The notes beneath the pieces are model-generated. The model did not search any database. It saw only the letters and a list, made by a program, of their open reading frames with translations, and was not told the origin of the DNA. Below, piece by piece: positions 18,118-26,948 of a stretch of DNA of 64,000 bases. Origin of the DNA: Roseovarius sp. (lineage in GTDB: Bacteria; Pseudomonadota; Alphaproteobacteria; Rhodobacterales; Rhodobacteraceae); NCBI GenBank assembly GCA_029212365.1, contig JARGOC010000002.1:62001-126000 (forward strand). The letters are read 5' to 3'. Position numbers and translations under genes: made by a program. The number at the start of each line of letters is the position of its first letter. Position 1 is the first letter of the stretch.

Positions 18118-19218
18118 CTATCCCAGACCGATTTCGCGCTTGTCACGCGCATAGCGGGACAGTGCCAGGTATCGATAGAGGCCATGCACGAATTTGCCAT
18201 AGGGCATGGTTAGAAAAAACGTCAGAACCGCGCCAAGATGGAGCGCCAGGAGCACTCCAAGAAGCGGCGTTTCACCAAGTACGCGCAGGGCAAGGCCGGA
18301 CACTCCGGTCAGCAAAAGGATAACGATAAAGCCGTATTCCATGCCGTAAAACCCCGGCGTACTTATTGCCTCAAGTCGGCGTTTCTTGGCGATGAGCAGC
18401 CCGACAGGGCCAATGACCAATCCGATTCCGCCCGCAATTCCCAATAGGGGCGGCAGATCCCACCAGGGATAGGGTGCGCTGCGCGCCAGTAGATAGTGAT
18501 ATGCGGTCCCCAGTACCGTCGCAGCAAAGCACAGCAAGAAGCCGTAGAACGTGAAGTGATGCCACAACCGGCGTCGATCAGTGGGTGCGTCATCGTGATT
18601 GAAACAGCCCGCGCCGCCCCCATCAAGGTAGGTCAGTCGCGCCGCATCATGCGCTGCATGTGCGTGATCAATCATCGACAGGTCCGGCGCGCCAGCATCC
18701 CGCCAAAAGGCGCGTGCACCCATGAATATTGCGAAAACCATCCACATGAACGCCACCCCAAAAAGGACGACCATCGCGTTATGCGGCATCAGCGCATAAA
18801 ACCGCGCATCCTCAAGATGGGCAGACCATAGCATTTCTGGCTCGTTCAGGGCGATAAACCCCAGCAAGAACAGGACAAAGGTCAAAACGCATCCCAAAGC
18901 CAACACCATGCCGTGTCGGGCAAATAATGGCTGTGCTGCCGCGGGCCAAGCGTAATGCGCATAGCTTTCGGTGCGCACTTGCGCCAATGTTTGCGGAACA
19001 TTCACGTTGAATTCATGCGGGGGCGAGAATTGACAATCGTGATAGCACGCCCCGCAGCTATGGCAGAGATTGGCCAAATGGTTCAGGTCGCCATCAGTGA
19101 AGGCGCGCTTCATTTCCATCGCCGGAAAGACGGCGCAAAGACCTTCGCAATAGCGACAAGAATTGCAGACTGTCATAAGTCGGTCAGCTTCGGTCAGGGC
19201 GGGGGTGCTATGGGGCAT
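18118..19218 (-). CDS. tcuB: Tricarballylate utilization protein TcuB (CitB-like Fe-S/membrane protein)
   Basis: Membrane-bound Fe-S protein that reoxidises the FADH2 of TcuA and delivers electrons to the quinone pool. The 366 residues start with two ferredoxin-type cysteine clusters, Cys18/21/24/28 (CNSCRYCEGLC) and Cys52/55/58/62 (CHSCGACYHDC), followed by SPPHEFNVNVP and about six membrane helices. The ATG at 19218 overlaps the 3' end of tcuA; a longer frame from 19260 lies inside tcuA and is rejected. It is the last gene of the operon. No TcuC-type transporter is adjacent. Confidence 0.85.
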   Translation of the reverse strand: MPHSTPALTEADRLMTVCNSCRYCEGLCAVFPAMEMKRAFTDGDLNHLANLCHSCGACYHDCQFSPPHEFNVNVPQTLAQVRTESYAHYAWPAAAQPLFARHGMVLALGCVLTFVLFLLGFIALNEPEMLWSAHLEDARFYALMPHNAMVVLFGVAFMWMVFAIFMGARAFWRDAGAPDLSMIDHAHAAHDAARLTYLDGGGAGCFNHDDAPTDRRRLWHHFTFYGFLLCFAATVLGTAYHYLLARSAPYPWWDLPPLLGIAGGIGLVIGPVGLLIAKKRRLEAISTPGFYGMEYGFIVILLLTGVSGLALRVLGETPLLGVLLALHLGAVLTFFLTMPYGKFVHGLYRYLALSRYARDKREIGLG

Positions 19219-20593
19219 GGCTAGCGGCCTTTGTTCCGGCGATTTTCCCAAAAACCGCACCGATGGTCATACCGATTCCTGCGGCATAGCCTTGCCCCAG
19301 TATATTCCCGGCCATGATTTCACCGGCGGCGAACAGGTTTTGTGACGGCGTGCCATCTGCCATCAGCATCCGTGCGTCATGGTCAACTTTGACACCCAAA
19401 TATGTAAAGGTAATGCCGGGTCGGACGGGATATGCGTAGTAGGGCGGCGTCTCGATCCGTTGAGCCCAGTTGGTTTTTTCAATCTCCAGGCCACGCGTGG
19501 TGTTGCCATCTTTTTCGCTGGTATCAAAGGGCTTGCCCCCGATCACCGCCTTGTTGAAATCCGTGATTGTGTTTTCAAACTTGGCTGGGTCCAGATTGAG
19601 CTTGGCCGCCAGCTCGGGCAAGGTCTGTGCTGACATAGGTGGATAGAGCGAGGGCATAAAGCGCGGAATATTCGGAGCGTCGAAAATGACATAGGCTTTC
19701 TGTTCAGGTTGCTCGGCTACAAGGCGGCCCCAGATGGCATAGCGTTTAGGCCATGTGTCTTCGCCCTCGTTATAAAACCGTTCGGCATTGATGTTGACGA
19801 CAACACCCAGAATGACGCAATCAAGCCGCGTGATGATCCCGCCGTCGTAACGCGGTGCGCGAGCATCAATGGCGACTGCGTGGCACTGGCTGGCATCGCC
19901 TATCTGCATGATGCCCCGGTCGATCAACATGCGGGTGATTGTGCCTCGATTATAAGGCGTGCCACGAATGAGAAAATTCTCCGCCCTATCGCCCCATCCC
20001 TCCTTGAGCCAGTCCAAATCAGCCTGAAATCCGCCACTCGCAGCTATGAAGGCAGAGGCGGAAATTTGGGTTTCACCCTCTGGATGGCGGACTGTGGCGG
20101 TGTGAAAGCGCCCAGCGCGAATATCGAGGTCGATAACTTCATGTTCGTATCGAACCTCAACGCCCAGACCCTCGGCGGTGCGATAAAGTTCATTTAACAT
20201 TGATCGGCCACCGCCAAGAAAAAATGAGTTGGTGCGCCCAAGGCTGATCGTGCCCCCCAGAGAGGGCTGAAACCTCACACCTTGTTGCTGAATCCAATCC
20301 AGCATCGGCTTAGACTTTGCGATCATCATGCGCGACAGCTCTTCGTCGGTATGTCCGCTGGTGACACGGATCAGATCGTCAAAGAACTCTTCTTCGGTGT
20401 ATGGCCCGGTCAGCGTTTCTGTCGCATGGTCATGCGCACAGCGCATGTTGCGTGTGTGCCGCGTATTGCCGCCGCGATAGAATTTCGGCGCGCCTTCGAC
20501 GATCAGCACCCGCTGCCCTTTTCGTGCTGCCGCAATCGCAGCGCACAGAGCGGCATTGCCGCCCCCGGCAATCAGAATGTCCCACTGCGCCAT
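19208..20593 (-). CDS. tcuA: FAD-dependent tricarballylate dehydrogenase TcuA
   Basis: Flavoprotein of the fumarate reductase/succinate dehydrogenase flavoprotein class that oxidises tricarballylate to cis-aconitate. 461 residues: N-terminal FAD-binding ILIAGGGNAALCAAIAAA, then GGNTRHTRNMR characteristic of TcuA, and the C-terminal GEIMAGNILGQGYAAGIGM. The start at 20593 follows the end of the upstream gene (20598) closely. Tight linkage with tcuB supports the call. The neighbours (3-hydroxyacid dehydrogenase, SMP-30, aldehyde dehydrogenase) suggest it may oxidise a related carboxylic acid in vivo. Confidence 0.82.
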   Translation of the reverse strand: MAQWDILIAGGGNAALCAAIAAARKGQRVLIVEGAPKFYRGGNTRHTRNMRCAHDHATETLTGPYTEEEFFDDLIRVTSGHTDEELSRMMIAKSKPMLDWIQQQGVRFQPSLGGTISLGRTNSFFLGGGRSMLNELYRTAEGLGVEVRYEHEVIDLDIRAGRFHTATVRHPEGETQISASAFIAASGGFQADLDWLKEGWGDRAENFLIRGTPYNRGTITRMLIDRGIMQIGDASQCHAVAIDARAPRYDGGIITRLDCVILGVVVNINAERFYNEGEDTWPKRYAIWGRLVAEQPEQKAYVIFDAPNIPRFMPSLYPPMSAQTLPELAAKLNLDPAKFENTITDFNKAVIGGKPFDTSEKDGNTTRGLEIEKTNWAQRIETPPYYAYPVRPGITFTYLGVKVDHDARMLMADGTPSQNLFAAGEIMAGNILGQGYAAGIGMTIGAVFGKIAGTKAASHAP

Positions 20594-20597
20594 GGAT

Positions 20598-21479
20598 TCA
20601 GGCCTTGTCGGTGACGCGTAAGAGCACAGGAAAATACTCATCCCCAAACCCTGCCGCCTTGGCCTTGTTCATCCGCGCCTGTGCCAACTCGGCCCCATGC
20701 GCGCGAATCCCGGTGAACTGCGCAAGGTCTAGGGCATAGCTGACGTCTTTTAGCGCGTAATCGGTTGGAAAGGCCCCTTTTGGAAAGTTGTCTTTCAGCA
20801 TGGCCTTTTTCCCGTGATTGCGCAGCGCGAAACTGTCCGCTGACCCCTTGGATAGCGTATCAAACAGAAGATCCGGATCCACGCCAGCGGCTTTGCCCAG
20901 TGACAATGCTTCTGACAGTGCGACGACCGTCTCAAACAGTACCATATTGTTGAGGATCTTAACCACCTGACCACATCCAACCGGGCCGCAGTGGGTGATT
21001 TCGGTGGCAGTATGCGCCAGTAGGGGCTTGATCCTTTGAAACATATCAACAGAACCGCCAACCATCACTGACAGCGTACCATCCTCTGCGGCCTGCCGCG
21101 TGCGGGCCACTGGTGCGTCGGCAAAGTCGATGTCTTTTGCAGCCAGCTTTTCTGCAATACTGCGCGTCAGACCGACTGGTGCCGTCGACATATCGACCAC
21201 ACTCAGCCCTTTGCGCCCATGTGCCAAAATCCCGTCTTGCCCCAGAATAACGGCTTCTACCTGCGGGCCACCCGGCAGAGACAAAAACAGTATGTCGACC
21301 GCACGCGCCAAATCGGCAACCGTATTGGCCTGATGAGCGCCATGAGCGACCAACCGGTCAACAGCCGCGCCATCAAGATCAAAAACATGCACCTCAGCGC
21401 CTGATTTTTGTAGAATATTCCGGCAGATGGGCTCTCCCATCACGCCAAGTCCGATGAACCCGATCTGTGTGCTGCTCAT
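20598..21479 (-). CDS. NAD(P)-dependent 3-hydroxyacid dehydrogenase (3-hydroxyisobutyrate dehydrogenase family)
   Basis: 293 residues with the beta-hydroxyacid dehydrogenase signature GFIGLGVMGEPICRNI, VDMSTAPVGLT and the catalytic-lysine region GCGQVVKILNNMV. It oxidises a 3-hydroxy acid or reduces a semialdehyde (tartronate semialdehyde or methylmalonate semialdehyde-like). The ATG at 21479 forms an ATGA overlap with the upstream SMP-30 gene, and tcuA starts 4 bases downstream, so it is an internal gene of a tight operon. Confidence 0.85.
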   Translation of the reverse strand: MSSTQIGFIGLGVMGEPICRNILQKSGAEVHVFDLDGAAVDRLVAHGAHQANTVADLARAVDILFLSLPGGPQVEAVILGQDGILAHGRKGLSVVDMSTAPVGLTRSIAEKLAAKDIDFADAPVARTRQAAEDGTLSVMVGGSVDMFQRIKPLLAHTATEITHCGPVGCGQVVKILNNMVLFETVVALSEALSLGKAAGVDPDLLFDTLSKGSADSFALRNHGKKAMLKDNFPKGAFPTDYALKDVSYALDLAQFTGIRAHGAELAQARMNKAKAAGFGDEYFPVLLRVTDKA

Positions 21480-22438
21480 GTGATGTTTCCGGTATGGGTA
21501 GGAATAGAGAGGATAGACGTACCACAAAGCGAGCCTAGATAGGCTGTGTTGCCATCTGCCGAAAAGGCAATGCTGGCGATGTTGCCGAGGCGGCTGTTGC
21601 CGGTCTCGTAGAAATGTTCGCGTCCCATACGGCCCTCAGCCAGCGCGGTTTCAACCGTATCAACCCATGCATCGTCGCAATCCTCGAGGATCAGTGTCTT
21701 TGATCCATCGGGTGCCACGCGCCACAGGCGGTTGCCCACGATGCTGGTGACCCAAAGATGCCCAGCCGCGTCAAACCGGATTCCATCGGGAAAATCGCCA
21801 CGACCAAACTGGGCAAATGTCCGGCGGTTGTTAAGGCCATTGGGCCCTAGATCAAAGCGCGTGACCCGGCGCGAGAACGTTTCGGACACGACCAGCCCCG
21901 TACCGTCGGGCGTCAGACGACATTCATTGGCAAAACAAATGTCATCGGCCAGAATGCGAGCACCCATATCGTCCATCACGATCACCAGGCCATCGGCTAC
22001 CTTGTCCGAATAGGCAGCAAACCGTGGCTGGCTGACCGTGCTAACCGTGATAAAAGTGCGACCATCTGGAACGCTCATCACAAAGTTTGCGGCGGCGAGG
22101 TGTATGCCGTCGACCTCCATCAGATGGGGCGTCAAATCACCCTCGGGCGACAGATGCCAAATGCCACCACCCTCGCCAATATTTGCAATAAGATAGCTGC
22201 CATCGGCGAGGGGGGCGATGCCGTTTGGGATCAGCTCTTTTCCACCGGCCAGTGCCGGGTTTGGGCCGCGCGCTGTGATCACGCCCGAGGGTGAAATAAA
22301 ATTAACTCCCTGCCCGCGGCGCGACACTGAGAGCGTTCCGTCTGCCAAGACATGCACCGATTCAGGACGCTCCAACCCTTGGCCAATACGTGTGACGTCG
22401 CTCAGGGATAAGAGCGGATTTGAGGAAATGTTTGACAT
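21476..22438 (-). CDS. SMP-30/gluconolactonase-like protein
   Basis: First gene of the tcu operon, about 320 residues, predicted six-bladed beta-propeller. Family segments are GSYLIANIGEGGGIWHLSPEG, CRLTPDGTGLVVSETFSRRV, FPDGIRFDAAGHLWVTSI and IASIAFSADGNTAYLGSL. It probably hydrolyses a lactone or related ester formed during catabolism. The ATG at 22438 has GGAGG six bases upstream, better than the TTG at 22444. Its promoter carries one of two similar operator-like elements (22460-22488). Confidence 0.82.
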   Translation of the reverse strand: MSNISSNPLLSLSDVTRIGQGLERPESVHVLADGTLSVSRRGQGVNFISPSGVITARGPNPALAGGKELIPNGIAPLADGSYLIANIGEGGGIWHLSPEGDLTPHLMEVDGIHLAAANFVMSVPDGRTFITVSTVSQPRFAAYSDKVADGLVIVMDDMGARILADDICFANECRLTPDGTGLVVSETFSRRVTRFDLGPNGLNNRRTFAQFGRGDFPDGIRFDAAGHLWVTSIVGNRLWRVAPDGSKTLILEDCDDAWVDTVETALAEGRMGREHFYETGNSRLGNIASIAFSADGNTAYLGSLCGTSILSIPTHTGNIT

Positions 22439-22459
22439 ATTCAACCTCCGGATTTTCCG

Positions 22460-22488
22460 TATAAATAGATCAATAGTTCTGTCTAACG
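22460..22488. promoter_or_regulatory. Operator-like element, copy 1 (degenerate)
   Basis: TATAAATAGATCAATAGTTC (start of the element) continues to TGTCTAACG and resembles copy 2 at 22578-22607 base for base with few changes. It lies 22 bases upstream of the SMP-30/tcu operon start. The central half-sites AGATCA/AGTTCT are an imperfect form of the palindrome in copy 2. Confidence 0.45.
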
Positions 22489-22553
22489 CAACAAATTATG
22501 TTATAGCCTTCAACCGTCACGGTGACTTAGCGGCTGTTTTTGAGGAATTTGCG

Positions 22554-22607
22554 TTGCCAAACAAAGGCAGTTTTTCCTATAAAGTAGAACATATGTTCTG
22601 TTTTACG
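22554..22607 (+). promoter_or_regulatory. Promoter and operator-like element, copy 2 (upstream of aldehyde dehydrogenase)
   Basis: TTGCCA at 22554-22559 and TATAAA at 22578-22583 are spaced by 18 bases, a plausible sigma-70 promoter. The perfect 14-bp palindrome AGAACATATGTTCT follows at 22586-22599, where a repressor would cover the transcription start. The surrounding TATAAA...GTTTTACG stretch repeats the element at 22460-22488 in the same orientation. The IclR regulator at 24253 is the nearest candidate binder. Confidence 0.5.
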
Positions 22608-22756
22608 GACCAATGATGAGGCCATGATGGTCATTGCAGCAGCAATTGATCGCCTGGTGATCGAGGGAAGCTTCCTGACGCTGATGCACCGCCCACCTGA
22701 TTGAGCAGACCGCCAACACGGCGCTTTATTTGGGACTTTGAGAAAGAGATAAGTCT

Positions 22757-24232
22757 ATGCCGCTTCTTGATGAAATCTTCAGCATGCCAACGCCGGACAC
22801 GGTCGAACCCCTTTTGATCGGTGGCCTGCCTGTCGCGGGCGACGGGCCTATTCTTGATGTCGTGAATCCTGCTGACGGGTCTTTGATTGGCCGGGTTGCC
22901 GCGTCCAGCCCAGCGCAGGTGGCCCTGACAATCGCGCAGGCAGATGACGCGCTACAGCGTACCGGCTGGGGTGCTTTGCCCGCGCACACGCGCGCACGAA
23001 TTCTGAGTAAAACAGCGGACGAGATTGAAGCTCGAGCTGACCATCTTGCTGCACTACAAATGCTGGAGAATGGGAAAACCCTGAAAGAAAGCCATGGGCA
23101 GGCCATCGCGGCGGCTGGTATCTTTCGCTATTATGCCGCCGTTTGCGAATGCAGCGAAGACGTGATGCCGCCTGCGCGGGGCGACTATATCACCATGACG
23201 GTGCAGGAACCCGTCGGCGTCGTCGCGGCCCTGACGCCATGGAATTCCCCCCTGACGATGGGCGCACAAAAGATCGCACCGGCACTTGCCGCAGGGAATG
23301 CCGTGGTGCTGAAAGCAGCCGAGACGACTTCGTTTGTGTCGCTTGCGTTGGGGCAATGCGCCGTTGCGGCGGGCCTTCCCGAAGGTCTTTTGTCGGTCAT
23401 CACAGGCGCAACAGAGACCGCTATCGCCTTGGTCGAGGATCCGGGCATTGGTCTCATCTCCTTTACTGGCGGCACGTCAACAGGTCAAAGCATCGCGCGC
23501 GGTGCGGCTGAGCGTCTTGTGCCGATGATCCTTGAGTTGGGGGGGAAGTCGCCTCACATTGTTTTTGCCGATGCCGATCTGAAGCGCGCCGCGCAATCTG
23601 TTGCTTCGGGGATTTTCGGTGGCACGGGCCAAAGCTGCGTCGCCGGTTCGCGGGTGTTCGTTGAAACGGCGGTGGCGGATGAATTTTGCAAACTTCTGAT
23701 TGCCGAGACGGGCAAGATGCGCGTCGGTCCACCTTCTGAGCCGGACAGTGTTTTGGGCCCGCTTGCCTCTTTTGGGCACCGTGAACGTGTCGAGGGTTTT
23801 GTGCAACGTGGGATTGACGCAGGCGGGAAAATCCTGCTTGGTGGCGCGCGCCCTGAAGGCGATGAGTTCAGCAAGGGTGCCTATTTCCAACCAACGATCA
23901 TTGGCGCAATCGACAACAGTGCAGCCGTGGCGCAGGAAGAGATCTTTGGGCCCGTCTTGTGCTTTATGACCTTCGAAACTGAAGAAGACCTGATCACCGC
24001 GGCCAATGACAGTGTCTTTGGCTTGGCTGCGGGCATCTGGACCGAGGATTATCGCCGCGCATGGCGTGTGTCACGCGCGCTTGAGGCGGGCACTGTCTGG
24101 ATCAACACCTATAAGCAGCTCTCAATTGCGGCGCCATTTGGCGGCTACAAATTGTCAGGGTTGGGTCGAGAAAAAGGGCTGCAAGGGATGCGCGCCTATC
24201 AGCAGACCAAGAGCCTCTATTGGGCCGTCTAA
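22757..24232 (+). CDS. NAD(P)-dependent aldehyde dehydrogenase
   Basis: 491 residues of the ALDH superfamily, oxidising an aldehyde or semialdehyde to the acid. Catalytic residues visible are Glu260 (LELGGKSP), Cys294 (GQSCVAGSRV) and the proton-relay Asn in LTPWNSPL. The cofactor loop FTGGTSTGQSIA and the C-terminal PFGGYKLSGLGREKG are typical. It is divergent from the tcu/SMP-30 operon and convergent with the IclR gene 21 bases downstream. Coregulation with the tcu operon through the shared repeated operator is likely. Upstream, 22608-22756 holds only a 26-codon open frame of doubtful value. Confidence 0.9.
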   Translation: MPLLDEIFSMPTPDTVEPLLIGGLPVAGDGPILDVVNPADGSLIGRVAASSPAQVALTIAQADDALQRTGWGALPAHTRARILSKTADEIEARADHLAALQMLENGKTLKESHGQAIAAAGIFRYYAAVCECSEDVMPPARGDYITMTVQEPVGVVAALTPWNSPLTMGAQKIAPALAAGNAVVLKAAETTSFVSLALGQCAVAAGLPEGLLSVITGATETAIALVEDPGIGLISFTGGTSTGQSIARGAAERLVPMILELGGKSPHIVFADADLKRAAQSVASGIFGGTGQSCVAGSRVFVETAVADEFCKLLIAETGKMRVGPPSEPDSVLGPLASFGHRERVEGFVQRGIDAGGKILLGGARPEGDEFSKGAYFQPTIIGAIDNSAAVAQEEIFGPVLCFMTFETEEDLITAANDSVFGLAAGIWTEDYRRAWRVSRALEAGTVWINTYKQLSIAAPFGGYKLSGLGREKGLQGMRAYQQTKSLYWAV

Positions 24233-24252
24233 TACTGCGCAGTATACATCCG

Positions 24253-24990
24253 TCAAAGCGGATAGGTGCCACCCAACTGTTTGGTGATCTCACGCGCAGC
24301 GTCCAGTAATTGCGGTTGCATCCGTTCCAGATCGTCTGGTCGAAAGCGCTCCATCGGCCCGGAAAGAGACAGCGCACCAATCAGCCGCTGCCCCCCGGAA
24401 AAAACCGGGGCAGCCATGCCTGCGCACAGCTTGTCACGTTCGCCCAGTGAGACGGCAATGCAGGTGTTGCGGATTTCATCCATCTCGCCTCCTGGCTCTT
24501 TGTCGTCGCCAAATGCCAGCAGAACCTTGCCAGCCGCCCCGCGCCGAATTGGCAGCCGATCTCCTGCATCGACACGATCCAACGTCGAATGGTGAGAATT
24601 CACGCGAAAGAGGCAAAGTCTGTCCTGGGCGTTTTGGCGCACATGAAAAGACGCGCTTTCCGTGCCTTGTGCAACGAGGTTTTCCAAAGTGGGAAGGACA
24701 TGATGGCGCAATGGATTGGTGCGTTCATAAGCAATGCCCAATTGCATGATCCGCGGGCCAAGGGCATATTTTGAGTCTTCAACCCTGACCACATATCCTT
24801 CATCCTGAAGAGACTCCAAAATGCGTAGAATGGTGCTTTTGTAGAGGCCGGTTGCGCGCGCAATCTCAGATAGGTTGCGCGGCATATTTGCGGTTTCAAG
24901 GGCCTCAAGTATCGCCAGAGCGCGAAACACAGCCGCGACGCCACGTTGCTTTTTCTTCACGTCTGTCTGAGGTGCGTTGTCTGAAACCAT
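24253..24990 (-). CDS. IclR family transcriptional regulator
   Basis: 245 residues: winged helix with VFRALAILEALE and ATGLYKSTILRILESLQ, followed by the IclR ligand domain (AGDRLPIRRGAAGKVLLAFG, LCAGMAAPVFSGG, ALSLSGPMERF). It is convergent to the aldehyde dehydrogenase and probably controls the aldehyde dehydrogenase/SMP-30-tcu divergent pair, whose promoters carry a repeated palindromic element. A role for the polyamine importer downstream cannot be excluded. Confidence 0.88.
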   Translation of the reverse strand: MVSDNAPQTDVKKKQRGVAAVFRALAILEALETANMPRNLSEIARATGLYKSTILRILESLQDEGYVVRVEDSKYALGPRIMQLGIAYERTNPLRHHVLPTLENLVAQGTESASFHVRQNAQDRLCLFRVNSHHSTLDRVDAGDRLPIRRGAAGKVLLAFGDDKEPGGEMDEIRNTCIAVSLGERDKLCAGMAAPVFSGGQRLIGALSLSGPMERFRPDDLERMQPQLLDAAREITKQLGGTYPL

Positions 24991-25147
24991 ACTCGCCTCA
25001 TCTATCCTGCAATGCCCGACTGGGCCACGCTGTTCTGCTTGCCAGAACGTTTATAGCATTCAAATCTAAGGCGAATGATCTTGAACTGCACGTGGAAAGT
25101 GCAAAGGCGTGGGCAAAACCTGTGGCTCGCTGGTTATGGGGGAGGTT

Positions 25148-25963
25148 TCACTGTTTTTGCGCGGCGCGTTCTTCGGCCTGTTGGCGCAGGGTGGCGCGTT
25201 TGCTGACAAGGGATGCGGTGATCACGCCGATGGCCACGATGGCGATCATGATGGTCGACAGCGCATTAATTTCGGGGCTGACGCCAAGGCGAACAGCCGA
25301 GTAGATCTTGATCGGCAAAGTGGTGGCCGAGGGGCCGGAGGTGAAGGAGGCAATCACCAGATCATCAAGGCTGAGTGTGAAGGCCAAAAGCCAGCCCGAG
25401 ATCACCGCAGGTGCAATAATCGGTAGGGTGACAAGGCGAAAGGCCTGCATGGGGGAACAGCCGAGATCCAATGCGGCCTCCTCCAGTGATTGATCAAAGC
25501 TGACAAGTCGCGAGGAAACCACGACCGAAACGTAGCACATCGAAAAGGTGGCGTGGGCCAATACGATTGTGAAAATGCCGCGATCAAGGCCAATGCCGAT
25601 GAACAAAAGGAGCAACGACAGGCCGGTGATTACCTCGGGCATGACCAGTGGTGCATAGATCATGCCAGAAAACAGAGTGCGGCCTTTGAAGCGGCCCGCG
25701 CGGACCAGCACATAGGCCGCCATTGTGCCGAGGATTGTGGCAATGGTCGAAGAAATGACCGCCACTTTGATCGTGACCCAGGCGGCCTTCAGGAATGCCT
25801 CGTTCTGGAGAAGTTCACCATACCATTTGGTGGAAAAACCGGCCCAGACGGTGACAAGTTTGGATTCGTTAAAGCTGTAGATCACAAGCAGGACCATCGG
25901 CAAATAGAGGAAAGCAAAGCCGAGGGTGAGGGCGGTGGTGTTGAACCATGTGAAGCGCCTCAT
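25148..25963 (-). CDS. potI: Polyamine ABC transporter permease (PotI/PotC-like)
   Basis: Second inner-membrane permease of importer 1, 271 residues with six predicted helices. It carries the EAA loop EAALDLGCSPMQAFRLVTLP that docks on the ATPase. Upstream in the same transcript come potH, potG and potF. A 91-base gap before it holds a palindromic repeat. The order potF-potG-potH-potI matches putrescine importers. Confidence 0.85.
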   Translation of the reverse strand: MRRFTWFNTTALTLGFAFLYLPMVLLVIYSFNESKLVTVWAGFSTKWYGELLQNEAFLKAAWVTIKVAVISSTIATILGTMAAYVLVRAGRFKGRTLFSGMIYAPLVMPEVITGLSLLLLFIGIGLDRGIFTIVLAHATFSMCYVSVVVSSRLVSFDQSLEEAALDLGCSPMQAFRLVTLPIIAPAVISGWLLAFTLSLDDLVIASFTSGPSATTLPIKIYSAVRLGVSPEINALSTIMIAIVAIGVITASLVSKRATLRQQAEERAAQKQ

Positions 25964-25985
25964 TGCATGGCCCCTCTGCTTTGGG

Positions 25986-26035
25986 CCTGATCCGGGGTCT
26001 CAATATCGGCTGAGAGGTCCCGGATCAGGTCCGGG
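25986..26035. repeat. Palindromic REP-like element between the two permease genes
   Basis: CCTGATCCGGG (25986-25996) and CCCGGATCAGG (26019-26029) are perfect 11-bp arms; the right arm also pairs with TCCGGG (26030-26035) to give a shorter alternative hairpin. GTCCCGGATCA-type palindromes are dispersed intergenic repeats in alphaproteobacteria. Inside an operon it may act as an RNA-stability or attenuation element. Confidence 0.6.
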
Positions 26036-26054
26036 ACGGGGGGGGCGATATATC

Positions 26055-26945
26055 TCATCCGTCAATCTCCCGCTGTTTTTGCTCGTTGCGCTGAAACAGG
26101 ATGATCGGGATGATCAGGATCAAAAGCAGGATCACCGCCACGGCCGAGGCGACGGGCCAGTCGCGGTTGTTAAAGAATTCCTCCCACAGCACTTTGCCGA
26201 TCATCAGGGTTTTGGACCCACCCAACAGGGATGGGATTACAAACTCGCCCAGGGTTGGGATGAAAACCAGAAAACACCCGGCGATAATGCCGTTTTTAGA
26301 CAGCGGGATCGTGACCAGCCAGAAGGCGGTGAGCCGGGAGCACCCCAAGTCTTCGGCGGCTTCCAGAAGGGACGCATCCAACCGTTCCAGCGCCGAATAG
26401 ATCGGCAGGATCATGAAGGGCAGGTAGGTGTAAACGATACCAATATAGACCGCGATATTGGTGTTGAGGATCACCAGCGGCTCGGAAATCAGGCCGATGC
26501 TCATCAAAAACTGGTTCAGGTAGCCTTCGTTACTGAGGATACCCATCCACGAATAGACCCGAATCAGAAAGCTGGTCCAGAACGGCAGAATAATCAGCAT
26601 CATCAGAGTAGGCCGCCAGTGATCAGGCGCATTGGCCATGCCATAGGCGATAGGATAGCCCACCAACAGGGTGAAAGCCGTGGCAATGGCGGCGATTTTT
26701 AGCGAAGACAGATAGGCCTTCCAATAGAGATCATCGGTGGTCAGGAACTCGAAGTTTTCAAGATCAAGCGCCGCGAAGAACTCCTTGATGCCTTGCCAGC
26801 CAGCAGAGAAATCCAGCGTGGGTGTATAGGGCGGAATGGCCAGTTCGGTATCCGAAAGGCTGATCTTTAGCACGATCAGGAAGGGCACCAGGAACAGGGC
26901 CAGCAACCACAGATAAGGCACTGCGATGAGGGTTACGCGGCGCAT
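26055..26945 (-). CDS. potH: Polyamine ABC transporter permease (PotH/PotB-like)
   Basis: First permease of importer 1, 296 residues with six predicted membrane helices starting at VPYLWLLALFLVPFLIVLKI and the EAA loop EAAEDLGCSRLTAFWLVTIP near 200. A large periplasmic loop follows helix 1, as in PotH/PotB. It begins 3 bases after the stop of the ATPase gene, so translation is probably coupled. With PotI it forms the transmembrane channel for the polyamine. Confidence 0.87.
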   Translation of the reverse strand: MRRVTLIAVPYLWLLALFLVPFLIVLKISLSDTELAIPPYTPTLDFSAGWQGIKEFFAALDLENFEFLTTDDLYWKAYLSSLKIAAIATAFTLLVGYPIAYGMANAPDHWRPTLMMLIILPFWTSFLIRVYSWMGILSNEGYLNQFLMSIGLISEPLVILNTNIAVYIGIVYTYLPFMILPIYSALERLDASLLEAAEDLGCSRLTAFWLVTIPLSKNGIIAGCFLVFIPTLGEFVIPSLLGGSKTLMIGKVLWEEFFNNRDWPVASAVAVILLLILIIPIILFQRNEQKQREIDG

Positions 26946-26948
26946 TTC

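Noticed and set aside
22624..22704. Small open frame of 26 codons upstream of the aldehyde dehydrogenase
   Set aside because: No ribosome site of note and no recognisable peptide; probably leader DNA.
25490..26702. Overlapping plus-strand frames opposite the two permease genes
   Set aside because: Translations are rich in Gln, Asp and His, the typical reverse image of hydrophobic membrane-protein codons.
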